Assembly (NCBI GenBank): GCA_033764055.1
Contig: JANRJI010000129.1
Coordinates: forward strand, 62,001 to 126,000
Length of the DNA stretch: 64,000 bases
From: Ga0077555 sp033764055
GTDB lineage: Bacteria > Pseudomonadota > Alphaproteobacteria > Rhizobiales > Hyphomicrobiaceae
Direction: 5' to 3'
Below are positions 1-8,612 of this stretch, piece after piece; position 1 is the first letter of the stretch, and each line of letters opens with the position of its first letter. The notes under the pieces were generated by a model. It saw only the letters and a program-made list of their open reading frames with translations. It made no database searches and was not told the DNA's origin. The translations under genes were made by a program, and so were the position numbers.

Positions 1-1
1 C

Positions 2-625
2 ATCGCCTACATGGGGGTCTGGGATACGGTCGGCGCGCTCGGCGTTCCTGGAGGCTTCGGGCTCGCCAGCCTGTACAATCGCCGCTACCGGTTTCACGAT
101 CTCAACCTGTCGAGCATGGTCGCGAGCGCTCGCCACGCGCTCGCCATCGACGAGCGCCGCCGAACCTTCGAGGCCACCGTCTGGGACAATATCCCTGTGC
201 TCAATGCGGACGCGATGAAGATCGATCCTATGTTGAGCAGCCCGCCCTATCTGCAGCAATGGTTTCCCGGCGATCATGGCAGCGTCGGCGGCTCCGGCGA
301 CGTCAACGGCCATTGGCAGTCGTCGCTCGTCTGGGTGGTTGAAGGCGCCATGGAGCGGGGACTTGGCGTCGATCACGCGTTGCTCGACGCCTACCGCAGG
401 GATATCGACGTCACGGCGTCGCTCAACTGCATGACGTCCCCGACCTTCAACATTGCCAGCATCGCCGTGAGGCGATGGCGGAAAGGGCCCAAGGCGCGGG
501 AGGTCGATGCCGTGTCAGAGCATGCGAAAGCCCGCATCCGCACGCCCCCCGACGAGCTCTACGAGAGGAAGCCCTATCGGCCGCCGCCCCTGAAAGAGGT
601 GATTGCCGATCTTCTCAAGCTATAG
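2..625 (+). CDS. DUF2235 (T6SS Tle1-like alpha/beta hydrolase) protein, 5' truncated
   Basis: This is the C-terminal part of a protein that begins upstream of the window: the reading frame is open through base 2, and the ATG at 11 is internal. The first visible residues, GVWDTVGALGVP, match the conserved GVWDTV block of DUF2235, an alpha/beta-hydrolase domain shared with Tle1 phospholipase effectors of type VI secretion. A later segment (PGDHGSVGG, then WMVE-like SLVWVVEGA) fits the family's conserved Asp/His region, where the catalytic His would lie. The nucleophile Ser (GFSRGA in the family) would be upstream and cannot be seen. No T6SS gene is visible nearby, so an effector role is not supported here; a housekeeping lipase or esterase is equally possible. 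Confidence 0.75.
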   Translation: MAYMGVWDTVGALGVPGGFGLASLYNRRYRFHDLNLSSMVASARHALAIDERRRTFEATVWDNIPVLNADAMKIDPMLSSPPYLQQWFPGDHGSVGGSGDVNGHWQSSLVWVVEGAMERGLGVDHALLDAYRRDIDVTASLNCMTSPTFNIASIAVRRWRKGPKAREVDAVSEHAKARIRTPPDELYERKPYRPPPLKEVIADLLKL

Positions 626-831
626 TCCCGCCTGAAGGTGGTGTGGGCGGCTGTCGACGGTCGGCTCGTGGTGCAACGCGTCTTGCGCATTCGCCGAGCA
701 TGACGCCAACATGACGTGGCACTCGCGCTCCGGGCCGACATGTGGCAAGGGGACGGGGCCGCGGCCCGCGCGAAGCGAGGTCCAGCCACACGGCGGTCGT
801 CTGTCGTGCCGCCAACTTTCCGGAGCCCCCG

Positions 832-1743
832 ATGGCCGACGAGATCCCGTTCCGCAAGGAGATGAACTTCGAGTACGGCGTGCCACGGGAGCTGATCCCG
901 GGCCTCGTGCGCGTCGTTGCCAACAATCCGAGCCCATTCACGTTCAAGGGTACGAATACCTACATTCTGGGCCAGGGCCGCGACGTTGCCGTGCTCGATC
1001 CGGGACCGGAGGACGAGGCCCACTTCGAGGCCATCATGCGGGCTGTGAAGGGCAAGCGCGTCGCGGCGATCCTCGTCACGCACACCCATCGCGACCACGT
1101 CGATGGGCTCCCGCGCCTGAAGGCGGCCACCGGCGCGCCAACCTGGGGCTATGGCCGCAAGGCGCTCAATCCCGGAGTGGTCAAGAAGAGTCCCAATGGC
1201 GGCGAGTATACGGACGAGGACTTCGTGCCCGACCATCCGCTCGCCGACGGCGGCCGTTTCGAGGGCGAGGGCTACGCGCTGACGGCGCTGCACACGCCGG
1301 GCCACGCGCCGGACCATCTCTGCTTCGCGATCGATGGCACGGGGGCGCTGCTCTCCGGTGATCACGTGATGGGATGGAACACCAGCGTTGTGGCACCGCC
1401 CGAGGGCAACATGTTTGCCTACATGGCCTCGCTCGACAAGCTGATGGGGCGGGAGGACAAGGTCTTCTTCCCCGGTCACGGCGGCCGCATCGAGCAGCCG
1501 CAGCGCGTCGTGAAGGCCTTCATCGTGCACCGACGCATGCGTGAGCAGGCGATCCTCGATTGCATCCGCGGCGGCGCGACCACCATCACTGAGGTTGTTG
1601 CGAGCGTTTACCGCGGGCTTGATCCGCGCCTCGTGAAGGCTGCTTCACTTTCTGTGACGGCTCACGTTGAGAGCCTCGTAGAGCGCGGCCTTGTTGTTGT
1701 TTCTGGCCCGATCCTGCAGCCTGACCGGCTTTCCCCCGCTTAG
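832..1743 (+). CDS. MBL-fold metallo-hydrolase (LACTB2/glyoxalase II-like)
   Basis: A 303-residue metallo-beta-lactamase-fold hydrolase. The zinc motif THTHRDH gives His84, His86, Asp88 and His89; further ligands fit His158 (HTPGHAPDH), Asp180 (SGDH) and His216 (FPGHGG). Thus both metal sites look complete. The last 50 or so residues resemble the winged-helix tail of the LACTB2 branch (residues such as ITEVVASVYRGL). The start at 832 is chosen because CGGAG lies 7 bases upstream and the longer in-frame extension is Arg-rich and unlike the family. Substrate cannot be told: LACTB2 relatives act on RNA, others on thioesters. Its 3' end overlaps the convergent DUF1499 gene by 158 bases. Confidence 0.9.
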   Translation: MADEIPFRKEMNFEYGVPRELIPGLVRVVANNPSPFTFKGTNTYILGQGRDVAVLDPGPEDEAHFEAIMRAVKGKRVAAILVTHTHRDHVDGLPRLKAATGAPTWGYGRKALNPGVVKKSPNGGEYTDEDFVPDHPLADGGRFEGEGYALTALHTPGHAPDHLCFAIDGTGALLSGDHVMGWNTSVVAPPEGNMFAYMASLDKLMGREDKVFFPGHGGRIEQPQRVVKAFIVHRRMREQAILDCIRGGATTITEVVASVYRGLDPRLVKAASLSVTAHVESLVERGLVVVSGPILQPDRLSPA

Positions 1744-2566
1744 GCACGGCGGCCTCCGGCCGCCCGCGGCGTCGTCGCGGGCGGTCGCCACCGGTGACGC
1801 TGGCGTCGAGCCGAACCTCGAACTCCTTGAACAGCTTGCGGATGCGTTGCGCGTTGCGTCCGAAGTCGTGCTGGCCGAAGCGCGATACCGACCGCACATC
1901 GATACGTGTATCGCGCTGGCCGCCGTCAATTCGGATGATGATGTCGTCGTAGAAGCCGAGCACCAGCGTCCGGTCGACGGCCTCGATGTAGCCGGGCTGG
2001 CCCTTGCCGCCGGGCGGGACCTCGCTGGCCACGGTCCAACCGAGCCGCCGCACGGTCTCGCCGAGCACCTCCCAGACCTCGGCGGCCGGCCGGGGCACGA
2101 TGAGTGGTCGAATGTCGGGGTAGGCCTCGAGCTGGAGCCTGGCCAGCTCGCCACCGCCGTATCTGATATCGTTGGCCCCGGCCGGTCTGCTGGCAGCGAG
2201 AGCCACAAAGCTCGGCGGCAGGGCGGTGTCGGTCGAGATGTCGTGAATCTCGGGCAGGCTGCGATAGGTGGGTACGAGCGCCGCCGGCCAGGCCATCAGC
2301 CCGAGCCCCATCAGCAACCCGGCGGCTGCGCTCCATGCGCCGCGCCTGCCGTCCCGCCAGATGCGCACGAACGCGGCCAGGGCCAGAAGGATGGCGACGG
2401 CGGCCAGACCGAGGGCGGCGGCGAACAGGTGCAGCGCCAGGGGCGTGCCCAGCGACAGCAGCCGATGCAGAAGCACGGCCGTCAGCACCAGCTGGAGGCT
2501 GAACACCGCAATGTTGCGGGACCAGCGAGCGAGCGGGCTGTGCACTGTGGGGATGGTGGGGATCAT
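1586..2566 (-). CDS. DUF1499 family membrane protein
   Basis: A 326-residue protein with three to four hydrophobic helices in the first 115 residues (for example around 20-65 and 80-105). A DUF1499 domain of unknown function follows, at about residues 130-255: it includes the DIRPLIVPRPAAEVWEV and GFYDDIIIRI blocks typical of the family. The last 70 residues are an Arg/Gln/Gly-rich, low-complexity tail. That tail is encoded antisense to the end of the MBL hydrolase gene, so its real length is uncertain, although no earlier stop is present. Function unknown; the domain is common in alphaproteobacteria. Confidence 0.8.
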   Translation of the reverse strand: MIPTIPTVHSPLARWSRNIAVFSLQLVLTAVLLHRLLSLGTPLALHLFAAALGLAAVAILLALAAFVRIWRDGRRGAWSAAAGLLMGLGLMAWPAALVPTYRSLPEIHDISTDTALPPSFVALAASRPAGANDIRYGGGELARLQLEAYPDIRPLIVPRPAAEVWEVLGETVRRLGWTVASEVPPGGKGQPGYIEAVDRTLVLGFYDDIIIRIDGGQRDTRIDVRSVSRFGQHDFGRNAQRIRKLFKEFEVRLDASVTGGDRPRRRRGRPEAAVPKRGKAGQAAGSGQKQQQGRALRGSQREPSQKVKQPSRGADQARGKRSQQPQ

Positions 2567-2679
2567 GCCCAGCTTTCGCCTCGAACGCGCACTCGAGGAC
2601 GTGGCGTCGAACGTTTGTCTCGCCCCCGGAACGGGATTACCTATAAGCCATCGAGAAAACGAAGAACAGGTCGCGCCCC

Positions 2680-4065
2680 ATGGCTACGCTCACCAACTTC
2701 GCCGCACGCGACGTCGAAGCGCTGCTCCACCCGACGACGAACCTCGCCAGCCACCGGACAGCGGGGCCGCTCGTGCTGGAGCGGGCGAGTGGCGTCCACG
2801 TCTGGGATGCCAATGGCAAGCGCTATATCGAAGGCTTCGCCGGCCTGTGGTGCACGGGTCTCGGCTACGGCAATGCCGAGCTGATCGAGGCGGCGCGGGA
2901 GCAGATGGAGAAGCTCTCGTTCACGCATCTTTTCGGCGGCCGCAGCCACGAGCCGGCCATCCAGCTCGCCGAGAAGCTCAAGGAAATCGTCCCAGCGCCC
3001 GCCTCCAAGATCTTCTTCACATCGTCTGGCAGCGAGGCCAACGACACGCAGATCAAGCTCGCGTGGTATTACAACAACGCCCGAGGCAAGCCGAAGAAGA
3101 AGAAGATCATCAGCCGGCAAAAGGCCTATCACGGGACGACCATCGCCACCGCCAGCCTGACGGGGCTGCCGGTGTTCCACGCCGATTTCGACCTGCCGAT
3201 GTCGCGCGTGCTGCACACGGCGACGCCGCACCACTGGCGTCATGGCTCTCCGGGCGAGACTGAGGAGGAATTCGCCGATCGGCTCGCGCGCGACCTCGAG
3301 CAACTCATCATCGACGAAGGTCCGGAGACGATCGCGGCCTTCATCGCCGAGCCGGTGATGGGGGCGGGCGGCGTGATCGTGCCGCCGAAGGGCTATTTTC
3401 CAAAGCTGCAGGCCGTGCTGCGGCGCTACGACATCCTGATGATCGCCGACGAGGTGATCTGCGGTTTCGGGCGGACCGGCAAGCTGTGGGGATCTGATAC
3501 GCTCGACATCAAGCCCGACACCATCACGATGGCCAAGGCGATCACGTCGGCCTATATGCCGCTCGGCGCAGTGACCGTGTCCGAGCCGGTCTACGAGGCC
3601 CTGGTGGACGAGAGTCGCAAGCTCGGCGTCTTCGCACACGGATTCACCTATTCCGGCCATCCCGTCGCCTGTGCCGTCGCCGTGAAGACGCTCGAGATCT
3701 ACGAGCGCATGAACATCGTCGGCCATGTGCAGCGAATGGCGCCCGTGTTCCAGAGGCGCATGGAGACGCTCCGCGAGCATCCTCTGGTTGGCGAGACGCG
3801 CGGCGTCGGCCTGATCGGCGGCATCGAGATTGTCCGGGACAAAGAGGCGCGCACGTCTTTCGACATCCGCCAGGGCGTCGGCGCGAGGGCTGTCGCCTTT
3901 GCGCAGGAGGAGGGGCTCATCTGCCGGGCCGTCGCAGGCGACACGATTGCGATTTGCCCGCCACTCGTCATAGAGGAGGGGGATGTGAACGAAATGTTCG
4001 ACATCATCGGTCGCTCGCTCGACCGGACCCACGCCTGGGTCCGCCAGGAGGGTCTTGGCGGCTGA
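2680..4065 (+). CDS. class III aminotransferase (omega-amino acid--pyruvate type)
   Basis: A 461-residue PLP-dependent fold-type I aminotransferase. Seen directly: the GSEAND motif near residue 116, AYHG near 150, the IADEVICGFGRTG block carrying the PLP-contacting Asp, and the Schiff-base Lys286 in TMAKAITSAYMPLGA. Length and motifs match the aspartate aminotransferase/omega-transaminase group, which moves an amino group from beta-alanine, putrescine or other omega-amines to pyruvate. The sequence does not settle the amine donor. It is monocistronic and convergent with the EamA transporter, only 23 bases apart. The start is the only ATG that keeps a normal N-terminus; its ribosome binding site is weak. 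Confidence 0.92.
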   Translation: MATLTNFAARDVEALLHPTTNLASHRTAGPLVLERASGVHVWDANGKRYIEGFAGLWCTGLGYGNAELIEAAREQMEKLSFTHLFGGRSHEPAIQLAEKLKEIVPAPASKIFFTSSGSEANDTQIKLAWYYNNARGKPKKKKIISRQKAYHGTTIATASLTGLPVFHADFDLPMSRVLHTATPHHWRHGSPGETEEEFADRLARDLEQLIIDEGPETIAAFIAEPVMGAGGVIVPPKGYFPKLQAVLRRYDILMIADEVICGFGRTGKLWGSDTLDIKPDTITMAKAITSAYMPLGAVTVSEPVYEALVDESRKLGVFAHGFTYSGHPVACAVAVKTLEIYERMNIVGHVQRMAPVFQRRMETLREHPLVGETRGVGLIGGIEIVRDKEARTSFDIRQGVGARAVAFAQEEGLICRAVAGDTIAICPPLVIEEGDVNEMFDIIGRSLDRTHAWVRQEGLGG

Positions 4066-4088
4066 TTCGACGGAGCCCTCCATCCCGG

Positions 4089-5018
4089 TCAGCGGGATCG
4101 CCTGCGGCTCTCTACAACGATGTGGCCGACGACGGCGGCCAGCACCATGGCACCTCCCGCGAGCGCCATTGCGGCTGGCCGCTCGCCGACAACGAGCCAG
4201 ACCCACGTCGGCGACAACGGCACGTCGAGTGCCATCAGCAACGCGGCGTGTGCAGACGGCAGGCGGGCGATGCCGATGGTCGTCAGGATGAGCCCGGCTC
4301 CCTGCTGAGTGAAGCCGAACAGGGCGAACAGTGCCACGTCACCCGCCGACAGCGCCCACTCGGTGACGAACGGGGCTGCCCCCGCCGACCCCATGAGGGC
4401 GCCGAGCGCTCCCGAGGGCACCATCGAGACGGCAGCATGTTTCCGGACCAGAACGGTCTTGGCGGCGAAAGCCAAGGTCATCAGCACGGCCAGGGCGTCG
4501 CCGACGAGGCCTGTCACCGAGAGCTGGAGGGAGCTCGCAACCACCACGCCGGCGCCGCCCAATGCAATGGCCGAGAAGGCCAGCGTCGACGTTGCTGGGG
4601 GCTCGCGGATCATGATCCAGGCAAGGGCCGCGGTCACGAACGGGCTGGTGCCGAAGATGATGGAGTTGTTGGCGACCGTGGTGAACTGCAGCGAGGTGAT
4701 GAAGCAGCCCATGGAGAGCGCGCTCAGCGCCGCGATGGCGATGCCGGCCCCGCCCATGGCGCGCAAGGCATCGATGGTGCGCGGGCCCTCGCGCCAAGCC
4801 ACGTAGAGCACGATGACCAGGGCGGTGAAGAGGCCGCGCCAGAACAGCGTCGTTGCAGCGTCCTTACCCAGCACGCGCACGAAAAGGCCCGCGCTCGAGA
4901 AGGCGATCGTGCCGAGCAGCACGAGCAGCACGCCAGAAAGATAGCTTGCCGGCTGATGTGGTCTCTCTGCCAACGCCGTCTTGTCCACGTCCTTGCCGCT
5001 CCGCCCGCCGCCAGCCAA
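4089..5018 (-). CDS. EamA/DMT-superfamily transporter
   Basis: A 309-residue inner-membrane protein with about ten hydrophobic helices in two EamA repeats, roughly residues 28-160 and 170-300. The second repeat ends with VPLSPTWVWLVVGERPA, matching the pattern P-(L/V)-x(3)-(L)-x(5)-GE near the end of EamA domains. Family members export metabolites, often amino acids or their derivatives, driven by proton antiport. The substrate cannot be told. Its 3' neighbour is the aminotransferase, convergent, so co-transcription is excluded. It is transcribed away from the SDR gene at 5146. Confidence 0.88.
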   Translation of the reverse strand: MAGGGRSGKDVDKTALAERPHQPASYLSGVLLVLLGTIAFSSAGLFVRVLGKDAATTLFWRGLFTALVIVLYVAWREGPRTIDALRAMGGAGIAIAALSALSMGCFITSLQFTTVANNSIIFGTSPFVTAALAWIMIREPPATSTLAFSAIALGGAGVVVASSLQLSVTGLVGDALAVLMTLAFAAKTVLVRKHAAVSMVPSGALGALMGSAGAAPFVTEWALSAGDVALFALFGFTQQGAGLILTTIGIARLPSAHAALLMALDVPLSPTWVWLVVGERPAAMALAGGAMVLAAVVGHIVVESRRRSR

Positions 5019-5145
5019 GGCCGGGCAACCTGCCAGAAGCAGTGGCGTGGCGCCATCGCTGCTTTTCCCAGGGACGACGTGGCGGAAGCGGACCCTGCGG
5101 CTTAGGCTCGCCAGCCTGTGCAGACTGCCGCCATGGAGGCCAGCC

Positions 5146-5928
5146 GTGAATCAACTGTCCGAACCCTGTCGCCCTGTCGTGTTGATCACCGGCGCGGCCT
5201 CGGGCATCGGGGCTCAGACTGCCCGACTGATCGCTGGGCGTTGCCGGGCGCTTGTCCTGCACACGCGTGGCGCCGGAGAGGCGAGCGTCCGGCGGCTCGG
5301 AGAGGTGGCCGAAGCCGTCCGAGGACTGGGTGCCGCCGTCGCCACCGTGACCGGCGATCTCGCGGAGGTTGGCCTCGCCCGCCGTCTAGTGGAGACGGCG
5401 GTCTCCCAATTCGGCCGTCTCGACCAGGTCGTGGCAAACGCCGGCTATGCGGACCGGCGCGGCACCGGTGAGATCACGCGGGACGACCTCGACAAGGCTC
5501 TCGCGACCATGGCCGGAGCTTTCCTCGAGCTGGTCAAGGCGGCGGCCCCGCTGGTCTCACGCTCGCCGCAGGGACGCATCGTCTATCTGTCGTCTTTCGT
5601 GGCGCACCGCTTCGTGCCGGGCGCCATTTTCCCCGCGACGGCGGCGGCGAAGTCGGCCGGCGAGGCCCTGACCCGCGCGCTCGCGGCCGAGTTGGCACCG
5701 GCGGGGGTCACCGTCAACGCCGTCGCTCCCGGCTATACCCGCAAGGATGGGGGCCACACGGCACTCGATCCCGATGGATGGAAAGCGGCGGCGGCTGTGA
5801 CGCCGCTGGGGCGGATCGCCGACCCTGCAGACGTCGCCGAGCTGATCGGCTTCCTGCTGTCGCCCGCTGCCCGGCACATCACGGGACAAGTGATCGCCGT
5901 CGACGGCGGGCTGTCGCTGGGTCGCTAA
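5146..5928 (+). CDS. SDR-family protein lacking the catalytic Tyr
   Basis: A 260-residue short-chain dehydrogenase/reductase. The GTG start at 5146 is chosen because GGAGG lies 6 bases before it and the cofactor motif TGAASGIG then falls at the usual distance from the N-terminus. The NAG block (ANAGYADRR), the Ser region (YLSSF) and the end motif ITGQVIAVDGGLSLGR are normal. The active-site YxxxK, however, reads TAAAK: the Lys is kept but the Tyr is Thr. The fold and NAD(P) binding are well supported; dehydrogenase activity is not. No functional partner is apparent beside it. Confidence 0.88.
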   Translation: MNQLSEPCRPVVLITGAASGIGAQTARLIAGRCRALVLHTRGAGEASVRRLGEVAEAVRGLGAAVATVTGDLAEVGLARRLVETAVSQFGRLDQVVANAGYADRRGTGEITRDDLDKALATMAGAFLELVKAAAPLVSRSPQGRIVYLSSFVAHRFVPGAIFPATAAAKSAGEALTRALAAELAPAGVTVNAVAPGYTRKDGGHTALDPDGWKAAAAVTPLGRIADPADVAELIGFLLSPAARHITGQVIAVDGGLSLGR

Positions 5929-6027
5929 TGGATTTTTGCAGGGGGTCACGACGCGACGTCAGAGCAGATGCGCGCCACAGTCGCGCCGTGCAAGTGTGAC
6001 GAGGACTCCCGTAGCCGAGGCAGACCG

Positions 6028-6330
6028 ATGACCGCGTCCCGTGCGAAGGCCCAGCCGACCGTGCTCGTCGACAACGAGCGCACCATCACCACCGAATGGC
6101 GCTTCGCGCCCGGTGCCGAGACCGGATGGCACCGCCACGGACACGATTACGTCGTGGTGCCGATGACGACGGGAAAGCTGCTGCTGGAGGAGCCGGGCGG
6201 CGGCTCGCGGACAGCCGAGCTGACGACGGGCAAGCCCTACTTCCGCGGCGAAGGCGTCGAGCACAACGTCGTCAATGCCAACGACTACGAGTTCGTCTTC
6301 ATCGAGGTCGAGATCAAGCAGCAGGGCTGA
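6028..6330 (+). CDS. cupin-domain protein
   Basis: A 100-residue single-domain cupin. The first cupin motif is visible as GWHRHGHDYVVVPMTTG (metal-binding His/His and downstream residues), and the second as PYFRGEGVEHNVVN with its His. Small cupins of this type bind a divalent metal and are often regulators, isomerases or dioxygenases; the activity here cannot be assigned. The start at 6028 is supported by GAGG 7 bases upstream; an earlier in-frame ATG would add 20 Cys/Arg-rich residues with no family match. It is separated from the SDR by 99 bases and convergent with the next gene. Confidence 0.82.
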   Translation: MTASRAKAQPTVLVDNERTITTEWRFAPGAETGWHRHGHDYVVVPMTTGKLLLEEPGGGSRTAELTTGKPYFRGEGVEHNVVNANDYEFVFIEVEIKQQG

Positions 6331-6341
6331 GGCCTAGTCGC

Positions 6342-7133
6342 TCAACCGCCGTTGCCGGCCGGCGAGCGGAGGGGAACGCCGACGTTGAGTTTCAGCGCGA
6401 CGTCGGGCGTTCCCCGTGTCAGGCCGAACAGAAGGCCGAGATCCGGCGTGATCTTGACATCCCGGGCGAGAGCGAGCTCGGTGAAGACGGCTGGCCCGAT
6501 CCGATGCTCCTGCTGTTCGAGCGGCGGTGCGTGGCCCAGGTTGTCGACGACTCCGAAGCCTTCGATTCCGATCGCGAGGCCGTCACGCAATTCGTACTTC
6601 GCATGCCAGCCGTAGTTGAGGGCGATGCCCTCCTCGTGGTTGCGGCCGAAGGTGCGCTCGAGGAACGGATTGGCGGTGAACGAGAGCTTGTCCGCCTTCA
6701 GCGTGAGAATCGGGCCGAAGAGGGCGCTGTTGGTCGTCTTGCTGTGCATGCTGGCCTCGACGCCGGTGAACCACCCGACTCCGACGTCGAAGGTGCGCTG
6801 ATCGCTGACGGGCTTGAGAACGACGATGCTCTCGACGGCCAGTGTGTTGGCGCGAGGCTCGTCTTGCTCCGGCTTCTCGAGCTTCATGACCGCAGAGACC
6901 TTGAGCCATGGCAGCGCGCCGTAGTCGATCCCCTGCTCGTAGGCATGGCGCACGATGTCAGAGCCACGCTCATGAGGCACGCCGCGCTGCAAGGTATTGT
7001 CGAGACCCGCCTCGACCTCGCCGGCTGTCACTTCGAGCTGCTTGACGTCGAAAGTATGGGCGTGAGCCGCAAGCTCGGGAACCCCCGCGAGTGTCGTTGC
7101 GAGAGCCAGCGCGAAACCGGATCGAGTGGGCAT
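6342..7133 (-). CDS. secreted beta-rich hypothetical protein
   Basis: I do not recognise a named family. The 263-residue product has a short signal-peptide-like N-terminus with an Ala-rich region before AHAHTF, so export is likely. The rest alternates polar and hydrophobic residues in short strands (for example DVGVGWFTGVEAS, GIALNYGWHAKYEL and LALARDVKITPDLGLLFGL). This looks like an outer-membrane beta-barrel of the kind annotated as hypothetical or putative porin-like in alphaproteobacteria. It ends with a Val/Pro strand rather than the classic terminal Phe. It is monocistronic, with no cue to function from its neighbours. Confidence 0.65.
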   Translation of the reverse strand: MPTRSGFALALATTLAGVPELAAHAHTFDVKQLEVTAGEVEAGLDNTLQRGVPHERGSDIVRHAYEQGIDYGALPWLKVSAVMKLEKPEQDEPRANTLAVESIVVLKPVSDQRTFDVGVGWFTGVEASMHSKTTNSALFGPILTLKADKLSFTANPFLERTFGRNHEEGIALNYGWHAKYELRDGLAIGIEGFGVVDNLGHAPPLEQQEHRIGPAVFTELALARDVKITPDLGLLFGLTRGTPDVALKLNVGVPLRSPAGNGG

Positions 7134-7256
7134 GTCGTTCTCCGCGGGGACATCAATGCCTTAGCGGATTCGGGACGCCGCACAATCGGTGCCCGTCGAT
7201 TTGTCCTGACTGCATCGACTGGGCAACACAGCGCGCGGCCATGACGGGCTCGGGCA

Positions 7257-8339
7257 TCAGATGATCTCGTCCTCGTCCATGACGGCCTCCGGCTCCGCAT
7301 CGGCTGGGGCGACCGGCTGCGTCTCGGGCGGCCGCGCTCGCCGACGGTCGACCCGGTGGCGGTCGTGCTCGTCGGCCCAGGCGACATGAAACAGGGCATC
7401 GCCCATGTTGACGATGGGTAGCGTCGTGGCGCCGATGATGATGCCGCGGCGCGGCGATCTGATCGCCACCTCCTGGTCCTCGTAAGGATTGGCGACGAAG
7501 CCGACCGTCTCGCCCTCGCTGACGGCGTTGCCGATGCGCCTGATGGTGCGGAAGACGCCGCCGTCCGGCGCCCGCAACCAGCGCGAGGCGTTGGCGAACA
7601 CCGGGCGATTGCCGGCCTCGGGGGCGACCGGCTCGACACCGTCCGGCAACTCGAGCATGCCGCTGCGCAGCATGACGTTGGCGATGCCGTCGACGCCCGC
7701 CTTGATGGCGAACTCATCGAAGCGCAGCCCCTCGCCGCCCTCGTAGACGAGAACGTCGACCCCGGCCTCGCGGGCCGCGCGGCGGAGTGAGCCGGGCCGC
7801 TCCGAGCTCTCGAGCACGACCGGCGCGCCGAAGGCCTCGGCGAGGTCGCGGCAGCGGGGGCGGCTCGCAAAGTCGGCACGGATCTGCGGCAGGTTCACGC
7901 GATGAATGGCAGCGGTATGGAGATCGATGCCGAGCTGACAGCGGCAGACCACCTCCTTGAGGAACAGGTGCGCGAGCCTGGCCGCCAGCGAGCCGCCGAC
8001 CGAGCCGGGAAAGGCGCGGTTGAGGTCGCGCCGGTCGGGAAGGTAGCGCGAGCGGCCGATGAAGCCATAGGCGTTGACCACGGGGATGGCGAGCAGCGTT
8101 CCAGAGATGTTGCCCGGCTGCAGGGTGCGCAGCACGCGCCGGATGATCTCGACGCCGTTCAGCTCGTCACCATGGATCGCCGCCGAGATGAACATTGCCG
8201 GTCCCGGACGGGAGCCGTGCAGGACGTGCACCGGCAGCGTCACAGCGGTGTGGTTCGACAAACGCGAGACAGGCAGGTCGACAAGCTTGCGCGTGCCGGC
8301 CGGCACCGCCTCGCCACCGATCTCGAATGCGCTACGCAC
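7257..8339 (-). CDS. succinylglutamate desuccinylase/aspartoacylase family hydrolase
   Basis: A 360-residue zinc hydrolase of the AstE/AspA family, an M14-like carboxypeptidase fold. The zinc ligands fit His56 and Glu59 in AAIHGDE and His141 in IDLHTA, and the substrate-binding DLNRAFPG block is at 105-112. The catalytic Glu probably lies in VYEGGEG. A C-terminal beta domain (about 270-330) is followed by an acidic tail ending DEDEII. Members remove acyl groups from N-acyl amino acids or act as deacylases of unknown substrate; the usual AST-pathway genes are absent, so the symbol astE is not used. It is divergent from argS. Confidence 0.87.
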   Translation of the reverse strand: MRSAFEIGGEAVPAGTRKLVDLPVSRLSNHTAVTLPVHVLHGSRPGPAMFISAAIHGDELNGVEIIRRVLRTLQPGNISGTLLAIPVVNAYGFIGRSRYLPDRRDLNRAFPGSVGGSLAARLAHLFLKEVVCRCQLGIDLHTAAIHRVNLPQIRADFASRPRCRDLAEAFGAPVVLESSERPGSLRRAAREAGVDVLVYEGGEGLRFDEFAIKAGVDGIANVMLRSGMLELPDGVEPVAPEAGNRPVFANASRWLRAPDGGVFRTIRRIGNAVSEGETVGFVANPYEDQEVAIRSPRRGIIIGATTLPIVNMGDALFHVAWADEHDRHRVDRRRARPPETQPVAPADAEPEAVMDEDEII

Positions 8340-8612
8340 TTTCTGGAGTCCGATCCGGAGTGTTCTCGACCCGCAATGCTAGCGGCTCGGCCGATTTTTT
8401 GCAGCCGGCACAAGCCTCGCCGGACAGCTTCGCGCCTGCGGCAAAGCGGCGGGGGCAGGCGCTCCGATGGGCGGGGTGGCCGGGCAGGATCGCCGCCGGA
8501 TCATTTGACGAGCCTCCGGTTCTCGGCTAGGCCGCGACGGGATCGAAGCCGGAAGTCTCTGCCGACCGGATCGGCAAGGCACGTCCAGGCCCAGCCTCAG
8601 CCGAGGACCGAC

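Noticed and set aside
2641..4206. A 521-codon frame on the - strand across the aminotransferase gene
   Set aside because: It lies opposite a gene with clear motifs, and its product is Arg/Asp/His-rich with no family signal, as antisense frames of GC-rich genes usually are.
8383..8400. A short CGGC/GCCG stem followed by six T's, possibly a terminator
   Set aside because: The stem is only 4 bp and lies between divergent genes, where no transcript should end in that direction.
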